64,000 nt of DNA from CAZEQJ01 sp964514385 (lineage in GTDB: Bacteria > Bacteroidota > Bacteroidia > Cytophagales > Cyclobacteriaceae): NCBI GenBank assembly GCA_964514385.1, contig CAZEQJ010000009.1, positions 1 through 64,000 of the forward strand, read 5' to 3'. The position numbers were made by a program, and so were the translations under genes. The first letter of the stretch is position 1; every line of letters begins with the position of its first letter. Positions 9,174-18,394 of the stretch are shown one piece after another. The notes under the pieces are model-generated. The model was not told the origin of the DNA and searched no databases. It worked only from the letters and a program-made list of their open reading frames with translations.

Positions 9174-10087
9174 AAGGACTTATACTGAAGTCAACGGGAT
9201 CGTGGTACGACATAGAGCACGAAGGTCAGATTTTGAAAGGGCGGCTTCGTGGAAAGTTTAAAAAAGACGAGCTCGTAACCACCAATCCTATAACAGTTGG
9301 TGATTGGGTATCGTTTGAGCCCGAGCAGGGGGGTAATGATCAGGTTTTGATAACATCGATTTTACCGCGTAAAAACTATATTATCCGTCAATCTCCCCGA
9401 AAAAAGGGAGGTTTTCATCTGATTGCCTCCAACATTGATCTGGCAGTCATTATGGTGTCCATAACCAGACCGCGCACCTCGAGAGGCTTTATAGACAGGT
9501 TTCTCGTTTCGGCAGAAGCCTTTCGTATTCCCTGCCTGCTTGTTTTCAATAAGCAGGACATCCTGGATGATGAAAACCGTGAGCTGCAGGAAAGCTGGAT
9601 ACAGGAGTACCGTCACATAGGATACCCGGCAGTTAAGATATCTGCAATTACCGGTGAAAATATTTCTCTTCTTCAGGAGTATCTGGAAGGTAAAACTGTG
9701 CTGTTGAGTGGACATTCAGGTGCCGGGAAGAGCACCCTATTGAATCTGCTGGTACCTGAGGCAAATCAGAAGACGGCATCCGTTAGTGAAGCAGTGGACA
9801 AAGGGAAGCATACCACCACCTTTGCGGAAATGTTTCCTTTTCATGGCGGATATATCATTGACACACCCGGTATTAAGGAGCTCGCTCTTGGTGAGATCGC
9901 CTCAGATGAGCTTAGCCATTATTTTCCGGAAATGCGCGAAAAGCTGGGGTATTGCCGGTTTAAAAGCTGTCTTCACGTAAGTGAGCCCGGTTGTGCTGTT
10001 ATTGAGGCACTAGAGCAGGGGGAAATATTTTTTAGCCGGTACGACAGCTATTTAAGCATGCTTGAAAACCACGATAACCGCCGCTAA
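9170..10087 (+). CDS. rsgA: Ribosome small-subunit-dependent GTPase A
   Basis: A 305-residue circularly permuted GTPase that checks late 30S subunit assembly. An N-terminal OB fold (1-70) is followed by the motifs in the permuted order G4 (FNKQDIL), G1 (GHSGAGKST), G3 (DTPGI). The C-terminal zinc knuckle is in YCRFKSCLHVSEPGC, with the Cys and His ligands present. Translationally coupled to waaA through a 4-base overlap; the 3' end overlaps the convergent aroA gene by 4 bases. Confidence 0.95.
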   Translation: MKGLILKSTGSWYDIEHEGQILKGRLRGKFKKDELVTTNPITVGDWVSFEPEQGGNDQVLITSILPRKNYIIRQSPRKKGGFHLIASNIDLAVIMVSITRPRTSRGFIDRFLVSAEAFRIPCLLVFNKQDILDDENRELQESWIQEYRHIGYPAVKISAITGENISLLQEYLEGKTVLLSGHSGAGKSTLLNLLVPEANQKTASVSEAVDKGKHTTTFAEMFPFHGGYIIDTPGIKELALGEIASDELSHYFPEMREKLGYCRFKSCLHVSEPGCAVIEALEQGEIFFSRYDSYLSMLENHDNRR

Positions 10088-11319
10088 TTTACCTCCTCAA
10101 TTTCAAAATTGAGTTTCCTGAGATGATCCCAGAAAGCAGGGTAGGATTTATTCACAACCTTTGGATCCTCTATCACGACATTGCCAAGCGTCGCCAGCGG
10201 AGCAAAAGCCATGGCCATTCTATGGTCTTCATAAGTATGAAATGTTGTGATTTCATCCATTTTCATAGGGCCGGCAACAGTAAAGGAATGATCTGTATCC
10301 GTCAAAGTCACATTGATGCGTCCAAGTTCAGTTTTTAATGCTGCGATGCGGTCTGTTTCTTTTATCCTGAGGCTTTCTACGCCGGTGAACTCCATATGGA
10401 TATTCATTGCTCCAGCCAGTACGGCTAAAGTTTGAGCAAGATCCGGAAACTGGGAGAAATCGAGTCGAAAAGGTGGATTTACATGACTACTATGAAACAG
10501 TAAAACGCCGTCGTCTTCAAATATGGTATCCACTCCAAAATCACGCATCAGCTTAACCAAAACAGCATCTCCCTGACGCGATTTTTGCCGAAGGCTTTTG
10601 ATTCGCACTTTTTTGGCAGCTCCAAGCGCAACGAGTGAGTACCAGTAGCTGGCGGCAGACCAGTCGCCTTCCACTTCAAAGGTAACCCCCACATATGGAA
10701 AGGGATATACTTTTATCTTATTTTCGCTTAGCCAGTTTACCATCCCTCCATAGCGTTTCATGATATCGATCGTCATATGGATATAGGGAAGGCTGCCTGG
10801 ATTACCTTCGAGTTCGATAATAAGTCCTTTTTTGAGGTATGGGGCTACCATAAGGATGGCCGAAATATATTGGCTGCTGATGCTGGCATCAACGCTAATG
10901 CTTTCTATTTCCCGGTCTTCAAAACCCTCAATTTTTAAGGGTGGGTAACCCTCTTTTTCTAAATACTCTATTTTTGCCCCCAAATGACGTAACGCATCCA
11001 CCAATATGGCTATAGGTCGCTCTTTCATTCGGGGAGTGCCGGTAATTATTTTTTTCCTGCCTGTAATACACAGATAGGCGGTAAGAAATCGCATTGTGGT
11101 GCCAGCATCCCTCACATCATAAATATCAGGATCGTGGTCCAGCAGAAACTGCATAGTCTGCGTATCCCTCGCATTGGCAAGGTTTTTGACAGATGTACCC
11201 TGGTTGGCCAGGGCATTAATTATCAATGCGCGGTTAGATTCTGATTTTGAAGGTGGAAAATCTGTGATCTCTACCTTGTCTGGCGCAACTTTTTGATTTA
11301 TTTTCAAGTTAAAATCCAT
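10084..11319 (-). CDS. aroA: 3-phosphoshikimate 1-carboxyvinyltransferase (EPSP synthase)
   Basis: A 411-residue enzyme of the shikimate pathway that transfers enolpyruvyl from PEP to shikimate-3-phosphate. Visible family signatures: FPPSKSESNRALIINAL near the N-terminus with the catalytic Lys, DAGTTMRFLTAYL near residue 95, and the second-domain RIKETDRIAALKTEL. It is slightly shorter than the E. coli enzyme, with compact loops as is common in Bacteroidota. aroB and the DAHP synthase gene lie upstream on the same strand; a small plus-strand YtxH gene sits between. Confidence 0.94.
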   Translation of the reverse strand: MDFNLKINQKVAPDKVEITDFPPSKSESNRALIINALANQGTSVKNLANARDTQTMQFLLDHDPDIYDVRDAGTTMRFLTAYLCITGRKKIITGTPRMKERPIAILVDALRHLGAKIEYLEKEGYPPLKIEGFEDREIESISVDASISSQYISAILMVAPYLKKGLIIELEGNPGSLPYIHMTIDIMKRYGGMVNWLSENKIKVYPFPYVGVTFEVEGDWSAASYWYSLVALGAAKKVRIKSLRQKSRQGDAVLVKLMRDFGVDTIFEDDGVLLFHSSHVNPPFRLDFSQFPDLAQTLAVLAGAMNIHMEFTGVESLRIKETDRIAALKTELGRINVTLTDTDHSFTVAGPMKMDEITTFHTYEDHRMAMAFAPLATLGNVVIEDPKVVNKSYPAFWDHLRKLNFEIEEVN

Positions 11320-11343
11320 ACTAACGCAAATATAATTGAACGC

Positions 11344-11544
11344 ATGAAAGGAAAATTTTTTTTAGGGTTAATCTTGGGATTGATATCCGGAATTGTTGCC
11401 GGTTTGTTAATAGCCCCTGAAGACGGAAAGCATACGATGGGGAAACTAAAAAACCTGTCAAAAAAGCTGAAGGAAGACAGGCAGGCCAACCGGGAAAAGG
11501 GGCATTGGAGCCGTTATAAAAATTATGGTGAGAAAATAAGCTGA
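11344..11544 (+). CDS. YtxH domain-containing small protein
   Basis: A 66-residue protein. The ATG at 11344 is preferred because it puts MKGKFFLGLILGLISG at the N-terminus, a Gly-rich single membrane helix; a frame open further upstream overlaps aroA. The AGLLIAPEDGKHT sequence, directly after the helix, is the YtxH hallmark (LxAPxxGxxxR/K). A Lys-rich amphipathic tail follows. YtxH proteins are stress-associated membrane proteins of unclear function. It lies between and opposite to aroA and aroB. Confidence 0.75.
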   Translation: MKGKFFLGLILGLISGIVAGLLIAPEDGKHTMGKLKNLSKKLKEDRQANREKGHWSRYKNYGEKIS

Positions 11545-11553
11545 AGTCACTTT

Positions 11554-12567
11554 TCAGTTTAGCACCTTTCTTATCTGATCAGGTGCAATGTCGATGTTGT
11601 AAACGGCTTCTCCCGTATTTTTGATCAGGGAAAATAGAATTTTTCCTTTTTCATTTTTTTTATCCTGCTTCATATAGGCCATTACCTCATTTATATCCCC
11701 ATCTGACAGGTGAAACTCAGGATACACCTGATCTATCGTTTCTTCTAGTTCTTTTCTTTTGCTCTCCGGCAGCCCGCATTCTACTTCTGACAGCATGGCT
11801 TCCTTTTTCATGCCATATGCCACAGCATAACCATGAAGTATACGTCGGTTATGAAGGATCGACCAGGTTTCAACGGCATGGCCGATAGTATGTCCAAAAT
11901 TCAGTATTTTCCGAAGACCAAATTCATTAGGATCGCTTGAAGCAACTTCATGTTTGATCTCAACAGATCTTTTAATGCGAGCCTCCCAGTCTATGTCTTG
12001 AAATGAAGTGGTGCGTATTTTTTGCCATTCATCTTTATCCCATATCAAGGCGTGCTTCATGATTTCTGCATAGCCTGACCTTTTTTCTTCTTCGGGCAGC
12101 GTATCGATAAACGGAACATATATAAATACCGCTTCAGGCTCTTTGAAGAGGCCGATATGATTTTTAAATCCATTGAAGTCGATACCCAGTTTCCCTCCAA
12201 CACTGGCATCCACCTGAGCAAGTACGGTAGTCGGCAGATTTACAAAGGATATACCACGCTTGTAGGTAGAGGCACAAAAACCACCCATATCACACAGCAC
12301 CCCGCCACCGAGATTTATTACCAGCCCTTTTCTGTCACAGGCGTGATCGGTTAAAAACTGCCAGATCTGGCCTGCCGTATCAAGGTTTTTTGATTCTTCA
12401 CCCGGCGCAACAACCAATTTTGTGTGTTCCGGAAGGAAGTTGCTGATCAGAGGGTAGCATAATTCATCTGTGTTGTTGTCACATAAAACAAATATGCTGC
12501 TGTAGCGATCAAAAGGGAAAGAACTGAGAGTTTCCTGAATGTCGCGTACAAATGTCACATGCTCCAT
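11554..12567 (-). CDS. aroB: 3-dehydroquinate synthase
   Basis: A 337-residue NAD- and zinc-dependent enzyme converting DAHP to 3-dehydroquinate. Motifs: the NAD site GGGVLCDMGGFCASTYKRG, PTTVLAQVDASVGGKLGID, and zinc ligands in the RKILNFGHTIGHAVE segment. Its start codon overlaps the stop of the DAHP synthase-chorismate mutase gene by one base (12567), so these consecutive pathway steps are in one operon. Confidence 0.95.
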   Translation of the reverse strand: MEHVTFVRDIQETLSSFPFDRYSSIFVLCDNNTDELCYPLISNFLPEHTKLVVAPGEESKNLDTAGQIWQFLTDHACDRKGLVINLGGGVLCDMGGFCASTYKRGISFVNLPTTVLAQVDASVGGKLGIDFNGFKNHIGLFKEPEAVFIYVPFIDTLPEEEKRSGYAEIMKHALIWDKDEWQKIRTTSFQDIDWEARIKRSVEIKHEVASSDPNEFGLRKILNFGHTIGHAVETWSILHNRRILHGYAVAYGMKKEAMLSEVECGLPESKRKELEETIDQVYPEFHLSDGDINEVMAYMKQDKKNEKGKILFSLIKNTGEAVYNIDIAPDQIRKVLN

Positions 12568-13655
12568 CAGGCGGTAGCCTCCTTTTCTTTTTCCTGCAGG
12601 GACGTCTGCCTGCGGATAGATTCACTGTGAATAAGTGTATAAAGATCTGCAATGAAGTTAATATCAAGATCCATCATTTTGCCCCAGGCTCTGCGCGAAT
12701 CGTAGATTTCTTTCCATCGATCCATCTGAAGCACAGTCACATTATTTTCCTTTTTGAATGCACCTATTCTTCTGGCAAGGTTCATTCTGGCGGCTATAGC
12801 TTCGATAATTTCACGATCCACATTGTCGATCTGATCTCTTAGCTGCTCCATGTAGGATGCAAATTCCTCGCTTTCGGAATCTGGGGATTTAACTTTAAGC
12901 GAACGGAGGATCTCGCCCAGGCGTTCGGGAGTCACTTGCTGCATGGCATCACTCCATGCATTGTCAGGATCATAATGGGATTCAATCATCAAACCATCAT
13001 AATCCAGATCGAGTGCCTTCTGAGAAAGCACTGAAATCATATCATGTGTACCTCCGATATGGCTAGGGTCGCATATGATTGGGATTTCCGGCAATTTGGT
13101 GCGTAGTTCGATGGCAATCTGCCACAAAGGGATATTTCGGTATTTCGTTTTCTGATAAGACGAAAAACCCCGGTGGATAGCTCCGAGTTTTTTTACACCG
13201 ACATTATTAATCCGTTCAATTGCACCCATCCATAAGGCCAGATCAGGGTTGATCGGATTTTTTACCAATACCGGCACATCTACGCCTTTAAGTGCCTCAG
13301 CAATCTCCTGAACGGTAAATGGATTCACCGTAGATCGTGCTCCGATCCACAGTATATCAATACCAAACTTTAATGCTTCGTATACATGGTGTGGATTGCC
13401 TACCTCAACGGCGAAACGGACATCATATTTCTCCTTGACCCTCTTTATCCATGGAAAGGCCTCAGACCCGATACCCTCAAAGTTATTGGGCCTTGTGCGG
13501 GGTTTCCATACCCCGGCTCTCATATAGCGAATACCCTGATCGTAAAGAAGACCACAGGTGGTCATCAGTTGCTCTTCAGTTTCAGCACTACACGGCCCCG
13601 AAATGATAAGGGGCTCATTTTTGTCGTACCACGAGGACAAGGGTTGTATTTCCAT
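12567..13655 (-). CDS. Bifunctional DAHP synthase / chorismate mutase (type II)
   Basis: A 362-residue fusion. Residues 1-265 are a type I-beta DAHP synthase (SGPCSAETEEQL, GIRYMRAGVWKPRTRP, PIICDPSHIGGTHDM) that condenses PEP and erythrose-4-phosphate. Residues 275-355 are an all-helical chorismate mutase (LRDQIDNVDREIIEAIAARM, IGAFKKENN). In Bacteroidota this fusion allows prephenate or chorismate to bind the mutase domain and inhibit DAHP synthesis; that is family knowledge, not shown here. It is the first gene of the operon with aroB. Confidence 0.93.
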   Translation of the reverse strand: MEIQPLSSWYDKNEPLIISGPCSAETEEQLMTTCGLLYDQGIRYMRAGVWKPRTRPNNFEGIGSEAFPWIKRVKEKYDVRFAVEVGNPHHVYEALKFGIDILWIGARSTVNPFTVQEIAEALKGVDVPVLVKNPINPDLALWMGAIERINNVGVKKLGAIHRGFSSYQKTKYRNIPLWQIAIELRTKLPEIPIICDPSHIGGTHDMISVLSQKALDLDYDGLMIESHYDPDNAWSDAMQQVTPERLGEILRSLKVKSPDSESEEFASYMEQLRDQIDNVDREIIEAIAARMNLARRIGAFKKENNVTVLQMDRWKEIYDSRRAWGKMMDLDINFIADLYTLIHSESIRRQTSLQEKEKEATA

Positions 13656-13723
13656 GCTTTTTTATTGTTTTAAAACCTTTTCTCATAACATGTATTTGTA
13701 TATTCGCAGCAATTTTAAGTAAC

Positions 13724-14902
13724 GTGCCGGTAATACAAGACTTTACAAATACACAGATCGCTTTTCAGTATAAGAACACTGCCGAGCTGAGAAAAAGTGC
13801 ACTAATTTTTCGAATCCTTAATTACAAACTTATTGTAAAATTAGGGACTTCGTTAACAAGATTAGCACTTTTTTTGCAATTACCTGTTAAACTATTCATC
13901 AAACCGACTATTTTCCGTCAATTCTGTGGTGGAGAAACCATCCGGGAATGCGAGGTAATCATGGAAAAAATCAGCCAGTACGGGGTGAAATCCATACTTG
14001 ATTACGCCGTGGAAGGTGAAAAAAACGAGCGTGGTTATGATGCGTGTGTTGAAGAAGTAAAGGTCACATTGAAAAAGGCATCCCTTTCTGGCTATATCCC
14101 CTTCAGTGTATTTAAAATAACGGGTATATCATCATTTAGCCTACTGGAAAAGGTAAGTGCAGAAGCCACACTTAGTCAGGAAGAACAAAAGTCATGGGAG
14201 AGGGTACAGCAACGCGTTCAGGAATTATGTGCAATGGCATATGAACTGAATGTACCGCTGATGATTGACAGTGAGGAGAGCTGGATACAGAAGGCGATAG
14301 ATCAGCTGGTATATCCCAACATGAAGCGTTATAACACAGAGCGGGCCATTGTTTACAATACTTTTCAGATGTACCGCGTGGATATGATGAAAGAGCTGCG
14401 TCGTGCCTTTCATTATGCAGCAACGCATAATTATTACCTGGGTGTGAAACTGGTAAGGGGGGCATATATGGAAAAGGAGAGGAGAAGAGCTGCCGAAAAA
14501 GGATATCCTGATCCCATTTTACCGTCCAAGGAGGCTACAGATGATGCTTACAATGAAAGTATCAGGTTTTGTATCGACAATCTGCAGCGTGTTTATATGG
14601 TCTCCGGGTCCCACAATGAATACAGTAATTATTATCTTACACTGCTGATGGAAAAATATAATGTAAAGCCGTCGGACCCGAGGGTGTATTTTGCGCAGCT
14701 GTTTGGGATGAGCGATCATTTGAGTTTTAACCTGGCCTATCATGATTTCAATACTGTAAAATATTTACCCTATGGCCCGGTACATAAGGTGATGCCTTAC
14801 CTCTTCCGGCGGGCAGAGGAAAATACGGCCATAGCCGGTCAATCGAGTCGTGAGTATCAGTTAGTAACAAGAGAATTAAAAAGAAGGAAGAATCAGAACT
14901 AA
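13724..14902 (+). CDS. Proline dehydrogenase
   Basis: A 392-residue FAD enzyme oxidising proline to pyrroline-5-carboxylate, associated with the inner membrane. The PRODH barrel shows ILDYAVEGE at about residue 86, NVPLMIDSEESW, KLVRGAYMEKERRRA with the substrate-binding Arg and Glu, and the late KYLPYGPVHKVMPYLFRR. The start is GTG at 13724; the resulting N-terminus (DFTNTQIAFQYKNTAELRKS) matches the stand-alone Bacteroidota form. There is no fused P5C dehydrogenase domain. lysS starts one base after its stop, so they are probably cotranscribed. Confidence 0.92.
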   Translation: MPVIQDFTNTQIAFQYKNTAELRKSALIFRILNYKLIVKLGTSLTRLALFLQLPVKLFIKPTIFRQFCGGETIRECEVIMEKISQYGVKSILDYAVEGEKNERGYDACVEEVKVTLKKASLSGYIPFSVFKITGISSFSLLEKVSAEATLSQEEQKSWERVQQRVQELCAMAYELNVPLMIDSEESWIQKAIDQLVYPNMKRYNTERAIVYNTFQMYRVDMMKELRRAFHYAATHNYYLGVKLVRGAYMEKERRRAAEKGYPDPILPSKEATDDAYNESIRFCIDNLQRVYMVSGSHNEYSNYYLTLLMEKYNVKPSDPRVYFAQLFGMSDHLSFNLAYHDFNTVKYLPYGPVHKVMPYLFRRAEENTAIAGQSSREYQLVTRELKRRKNQN

Positions 14903-14903
14903 T

Positions 14904-16634
14904 ATGGCATTAAGTGAGCAGGAACAAATAAGAAGACAAAGTCGTGAGGAACTAGAAAAACTGGGTGTTGACCCTTATCCCTCCGAGACATTTCAGGTCA
15001 ATGCCCATGTCCGAGATATTCTCAATAATTTTGAAAGGCGTAAAAATGATTATCAGGATATAACCATTGCCGGACGGATAATGTCTCGCAGGATAATGGG
15101 ATCCGCTTCTTTTGCTGAAATTCAGGATGCAACCGGCAGAATGCAGTTCTACATCCGGCGTGATGACATATGCCCGGATGAGGATAAGACATTGTACAAT
15201 ACTGTATTTAAAAAGCTCTGTGATATCGGCGATATCGTAGGTCTGAAAGGATATGTTTTCACTACGCAGACGGGTGAAATATCCTTACATGTCACCGAAT
15301 TTTCATTATTAAGCAAATCGTTACGCCCGCTGCCTGTGGTCAAAGAGAAAAAAGACGAAGAGGGCAATGTGGTGACGTATGATGCCTTTGCCGACCCTGA
15401 GATACGTTACCGTCAGCGATATGTCGATCTTATAGTAAATCCACAGGTCAGGGAAACCTTCAGAAAGCGTACGGAGCTTATCAGGACTATGCGTACCTTC
15501 CTTGCTGATAAGGGTTATCTGGAAGTTGAAACACCTATCCTCCAACCTTTATATGGTGGTGCTGCGGCACGGCCCTTCAAGACCCATCATAATAAACTGG
15601 ATATGACATTGTATCTCCGGATTGCCAATGAGCTCTATCTCAAGCGTCTGATTGTTGGCGGGTATGACGGGGTGTTTGAATTTGCCAAGGATTTTCGCAA
15701 TGAGGGTATGTCCAGATTCCATAACCCGGAATTCACCCAGGTAGAGTTGTATGTGGCCTATAAGGATTATGAGTGGATGATGAACCTTGTCGAGGAAATG
15801 ATAGAAAAGGTAGCTATTGCGCTTCACGGCGATACCAAAGTGCCTGTGGGAGATCATGTTATCGACTTTAAGCGGCCATGGAAAAGGTATACCATGTTTG
15901 AGGCTATTGAGCATTTTACCGGCATTGACATTTCTGAAATGGATGAAAAGCAACTCAGGGATACTGCAAAAAAACTGGAAGTACCTGTAGATGACAGCAT
16001 GGGCAAGGGTAAGCTCATAGATGAGATATTTGGTGAGAAATGTGAGGGCAATCTTATCCAGCCGACATTTATTACGGATTATCCGGTAGAGATGTCACCA
16101 TTGGCTAAAAAACATCGCAGCAAGCCGGGATTGGTAGAGCGTTTCGAAGCCATCTGCAATGGTAAGGAAATATGTAATGCATTCAGCGAGCTAAACGATC
16201 CGATTGATCAGCGGGCACGATTTCAGGAGCAGCTGGAACTAGGGAAACGTGGAGACGATGAAGCCATGGTGCTGGATGAAGATTTCCTTCGGGCCCTTGA
16301 ATATGGTATGCCGCCTACAGCAGGTTTGGGAGTAGGTATAGACCGCCTTACCATGATTATGACCAATCAGCCATCTATTCAGGATGTGCTCTTCTTCCCG
16401 CAGATGAGGCCAGAGAAACAGGCTCCGGCTACCAGTACTGCTGATTTTGAAAAAATAGGCGTGCGTAAGGAACTGATTCCAATTCTTGAAAAACTGAATA
16501 TCACATCTGTAGAACAGCTTAGGGAAATAAAACCAACCAAGCTTTTTAATGATGTATGCGGAACAAGGAAGAAGCTGAAGCTTCAGGATGTTACCAATCC
16601 TACACCAGAGGAAGTGCAGTCATGGTATGACTAA
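14904..16634 (+). CDS. lysS: Lysyl-tRNA synthetase (class II)
   Basis: A 576-residue class II synthetase. The N-terminal anticodon-binding OB fold is at residues 55-150 (ITIAGRIMSRRIMGSASFAE). The catalytic domain has motif 1 (FLADKGYLEVETPIL), motif 2 (FAKDFRNEGMSRFHNPEFT) and motif 3 (GLGVGIDRLTMIMTN). About 70 extra C-terminal residues (from KQAPATSTADFEKIGVRKEL) form a helical extension beyond motif 3, a feature of the Bacteroidota enzymes compared with the ~505-residue E. coli one. The 3' end overlaps the convergent cytochrome gene by 4 bases. Confidence 0.95.
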   Translation: MALSEQEQIRRQSREELEKLGVDPYPSETFQVNAHVRDILNNFERRKNDYQDITIAGRIMSRRIMGSASFAEIQDATGRMQFYIRRDDICPDEDKTLYNTVFKKLCDIGDIVGLKGYVFTTQTGEISLHVTEFSLLSKSLRPLPVVKEKKDEEGNVVTYDAFADPEIRYRQRYVDLIVNPQVRETFRKRTELIRTMRTFLADKGYLEVETPILQPLYGGAAARPFKTHHNKLDMTLYLRIANELYLKRLIVGGYDGVFEFAKDFRNEGMSRFHNPEFTQVELYVAYKDYEWMMNLVEEMIEKVAIALHGDTKVPVGDHVIDFKRPWKRYTMFEAIEHFTGIDISEMDEKQLRDTAKKLEVPVDDSMGKGKLIDEIFGEKCEGNLIQPTFITDYPVEMSPLAKKHRSKPGLVERFEAICNGKEICNAFSELNDPIDQRARFQEQLELGKRGDDEAMVLDEDFLRALEYGMPPTAGLGVGIDRLTMIMTNQPSIQDVLFFPQMRPEKQAPATSTADFEKIGVRKELIPILEKLNITSVEQLREIKPTKLFNDVCGTRKKLKLQDVTNPTPEEVQSWYD

Positions 16635-17101
16635 TCACAAGCAGTTAGCATCTCCTGAACGTCATTCTGTGTAATAATGGTATCCATACCATTCATTTCA
16701 CTTAACAGGTAAGTTGTGATCTCCCCGATTTGCAACGGACTCAGGCTGTTGTTTGCGGGCATCACCTGATTGTATATCTGGCCGTTGACTTCAATTTCAC
16801 CCTGCTGGCCATTATAGATGATACAAACAGATTTGGCAATATTATTCACAAGATAATCGGAACTTCTCACTGGTGGGTATAATGTACCCAGCCCGTTCCC
16901 ATCTTCCTGATGACATTGAATGCAGTGGATATTGTACAGCTTTTTACCACTGGCTACGTATTGTTTTAGCCTGATGCGGTCTCTTCTTTCGTTTGGCTGG
17001 GTTTTTTCTGCTAATCCATCGACTGTTCTTTTTTCATTGTTGTTGCCACAACCCGAAAGAATAGAAATAAATAAAATGAGCAAGATTATGTGTCTGATCA
17101 T
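16631..17101 (-). CDS. Cytochrome c family lipoprotein
   Basis: A 156-residue protein with a lipoprotein signal (lipobox LSGC, Cys18) and a single class I haem c site CIQCH (Cys60, Cys63, His64). A distal Met in the QVMPANNSLS loop is the probable sixth ligand. It should be anchored in the periplasm and carry one electron, probably to or from a respiratory oxidase. It overlaps the Sco gene by 4 bases, and HemJ lies before that, so this is a small haem/oxidase-assembly operon. Confidence 0.9.
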   Translation of the reverse strand: MIRHIILLILFISILSGCGNNNEKRTVDGLAEKTQPNERRDRIRLKQYVASGKKLYNIHCIQCHQEDGNGLGTLYPPVRSSDYLVNNIAKSVCIIYNGQQGEIEVNGQIYNQVMPANNSLSPLQIGEITTYLLSEMNGMDTIITQNDVQEMLTACD

Positions 17102-17712
17102 GAACCTTCAAGTAGTATAGGTAAATCTCCGATTAATTTTGTCACGGCGTCTTCGTTTGTGCCATCATATATACCGCGAATATGGCCCTTTCTGTCTACC
17201 AGTATAAACGCGCCGCTGTGAATATATCCTCCCGGGGCGGAGGGGTCTTCAAGTGCAGTGACCATATATCCGTTTTGACCAAGGTCATAAATTTCATCTT
17301 TCTCACCATGAAGAAAATGCCACGTTGAGCTGCTGACACCCAGCCTTTCGGCATAGTCTTTTAGTAAAGCTACGGTATCATATTCAGGATCTATGGTATG
17401 CGAGAGTATCTGAAAATCACTATCGTCCTTGTATTTTTCATATACCCGAAGCATCTGCGTTTTCATAATGGGACAAATATCCGGACAGGAAGTAAAGAAG
17501 AAGTCTGCTACATATACCTGACCATAAAGTGATTCATTCGTGATGGTATTTCCATCCTGATTGGTAAGACTGAAATCCGGTATCTTGTGGTAAACTGTGT
17601 CCTTCTCTGTTATTTTTGACGGTCCCATTATCGGTAATGTTTTTTGTGAACTGTTTTGACAACTTACAGAAATCAACAGGGTCACTGAAATCGTTATGAA
17701 TAAGTATTTCAT
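17098..17712 (-). CDS. SCO family copper chaperone lipoprotein
   Basis: A 204-residue thioredoxin-fold protein. The ATG at 17712 was chosen because it gives a lipoprotein signal (ISVSC, Cys18), and it sits directly after the HemJ stop; the frame is open 24 codons further up. The copper site is CPDIC (Cys76, Cys80) with the distal His in GGYIHSGAFILVD. Sco proteins mature the CuA site of cytochrome c oxidase or act as periplasmic thiol-disulfide reductases. It is coupled to the cytochrome c gene by a 4-base overlap. Confidence 0.92.
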   Translation of the reverse strand: MKYLFITISVTLLISVSCQNSSQKTLPIMGPSKITEKDTVYHKIPDFSLTNQDGNTITNESLYGQVYVADFFFTSCPDICPIMKTQMLRVYEKYKDDSDFQILSHTIDPEYDTVALLKDYAERLGVSSSTWHFLHGEKDEIYDLGQNGYMVTALEDPSAPGGYIHSGAFILVDRKGHIRGIYDGTNEDAVTKLIGDLPILLEGS

Positions 17713-17713
17713 A

Positions 17714-18250
17714 TTATCTATTCCGTATTTTCTTATAAACTGAAACGGCACCAAAAAGTATGATGATAAACGCAAAAAATCCAAGAATAGCTAATCCTGC
17801 GTTTAGTATTGCGCTTTTATATATCACCAGAAATACTATAGCGACCAGGAAAATAGTCGCCACTTCATTCCAGTATCTGTAAAACTGGGATGACCGAGTA
17901 TTGACGTCATTTTTGAACCGATTGTATTGACGGTGCACGATAATGTGGTAAACCAGTAGGCCTGCGACGAGGGTAAGCTTGATGTGCATCCATCCCATCT
18001 GAAGATATGCCGGTTGTATGATTAACATGGTGACACCCAAAATAACCGTAATTATGGCAGATGGCCATGAAATGGCATACCATAACCGTTTTTCCATAAG
18101 CTTAAACTGTCGTATTAGCACAGGAGATTCATCATCATTTTTCTCTGCTGCTTCAGCATGATAGACAAACAGCCTTACCATGTAAAATAGCCCGGCAAAC
18201 CACGTGACTACAAATATGATATGCAATGATTTAACAAGGAGTAGACTCAT
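17714..18250 (-). CDS. hemJ: HemJ-like (UPF0093/CopD-like) membrane protein
   Basis: A 178-residue protein with four to five membrane helices. The first helix carries LHIIFVVTWFAGLFYMVRLFVYH with His10, and a later helix the MGWMHIKLTLVAGLLVYH stretch; these His/Lys residues are the conserved ones of HemJ, the haem-containing protoporphyrinogen IX oxidase. CopD-type annotation is an alternative because the families overlap. Its place ahead of Sco and cytochrome c fits haem and oxidase biogenesis. It is divergent from the Crp/Fnr gene, with 144 bp between them. Confidence 0.72.
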   Translation of the reverse strand: MSLLLVKSLHIIFVVTWFAGLFYMVRLFVYHAEAAEKNDDESPVLIRQFKLMEKRLWYAISWPSAIITVILGVTMLIIQPAYLQMGWMHIKLTLVAGLLVYHIIVHRQYNRFKNDVNTRSSQFYRYWNEVATIFLVAIVFLVIYKSAILNAGLAILGFFAFIIILFGAVSVYKKIRNR

Positions 18251-18394
18251 ATAGAATATTTGATGGCGAAATTACGGGCTTTACGGGCTACTTCCAACCA
18301 AATATTAAAGTGTCATCTATACGACCATTAGGTTTAATCTTGGTGCCTTTTGTATATTTATACGTATAGTCAGGGGGAATAAGAATTACTGCAC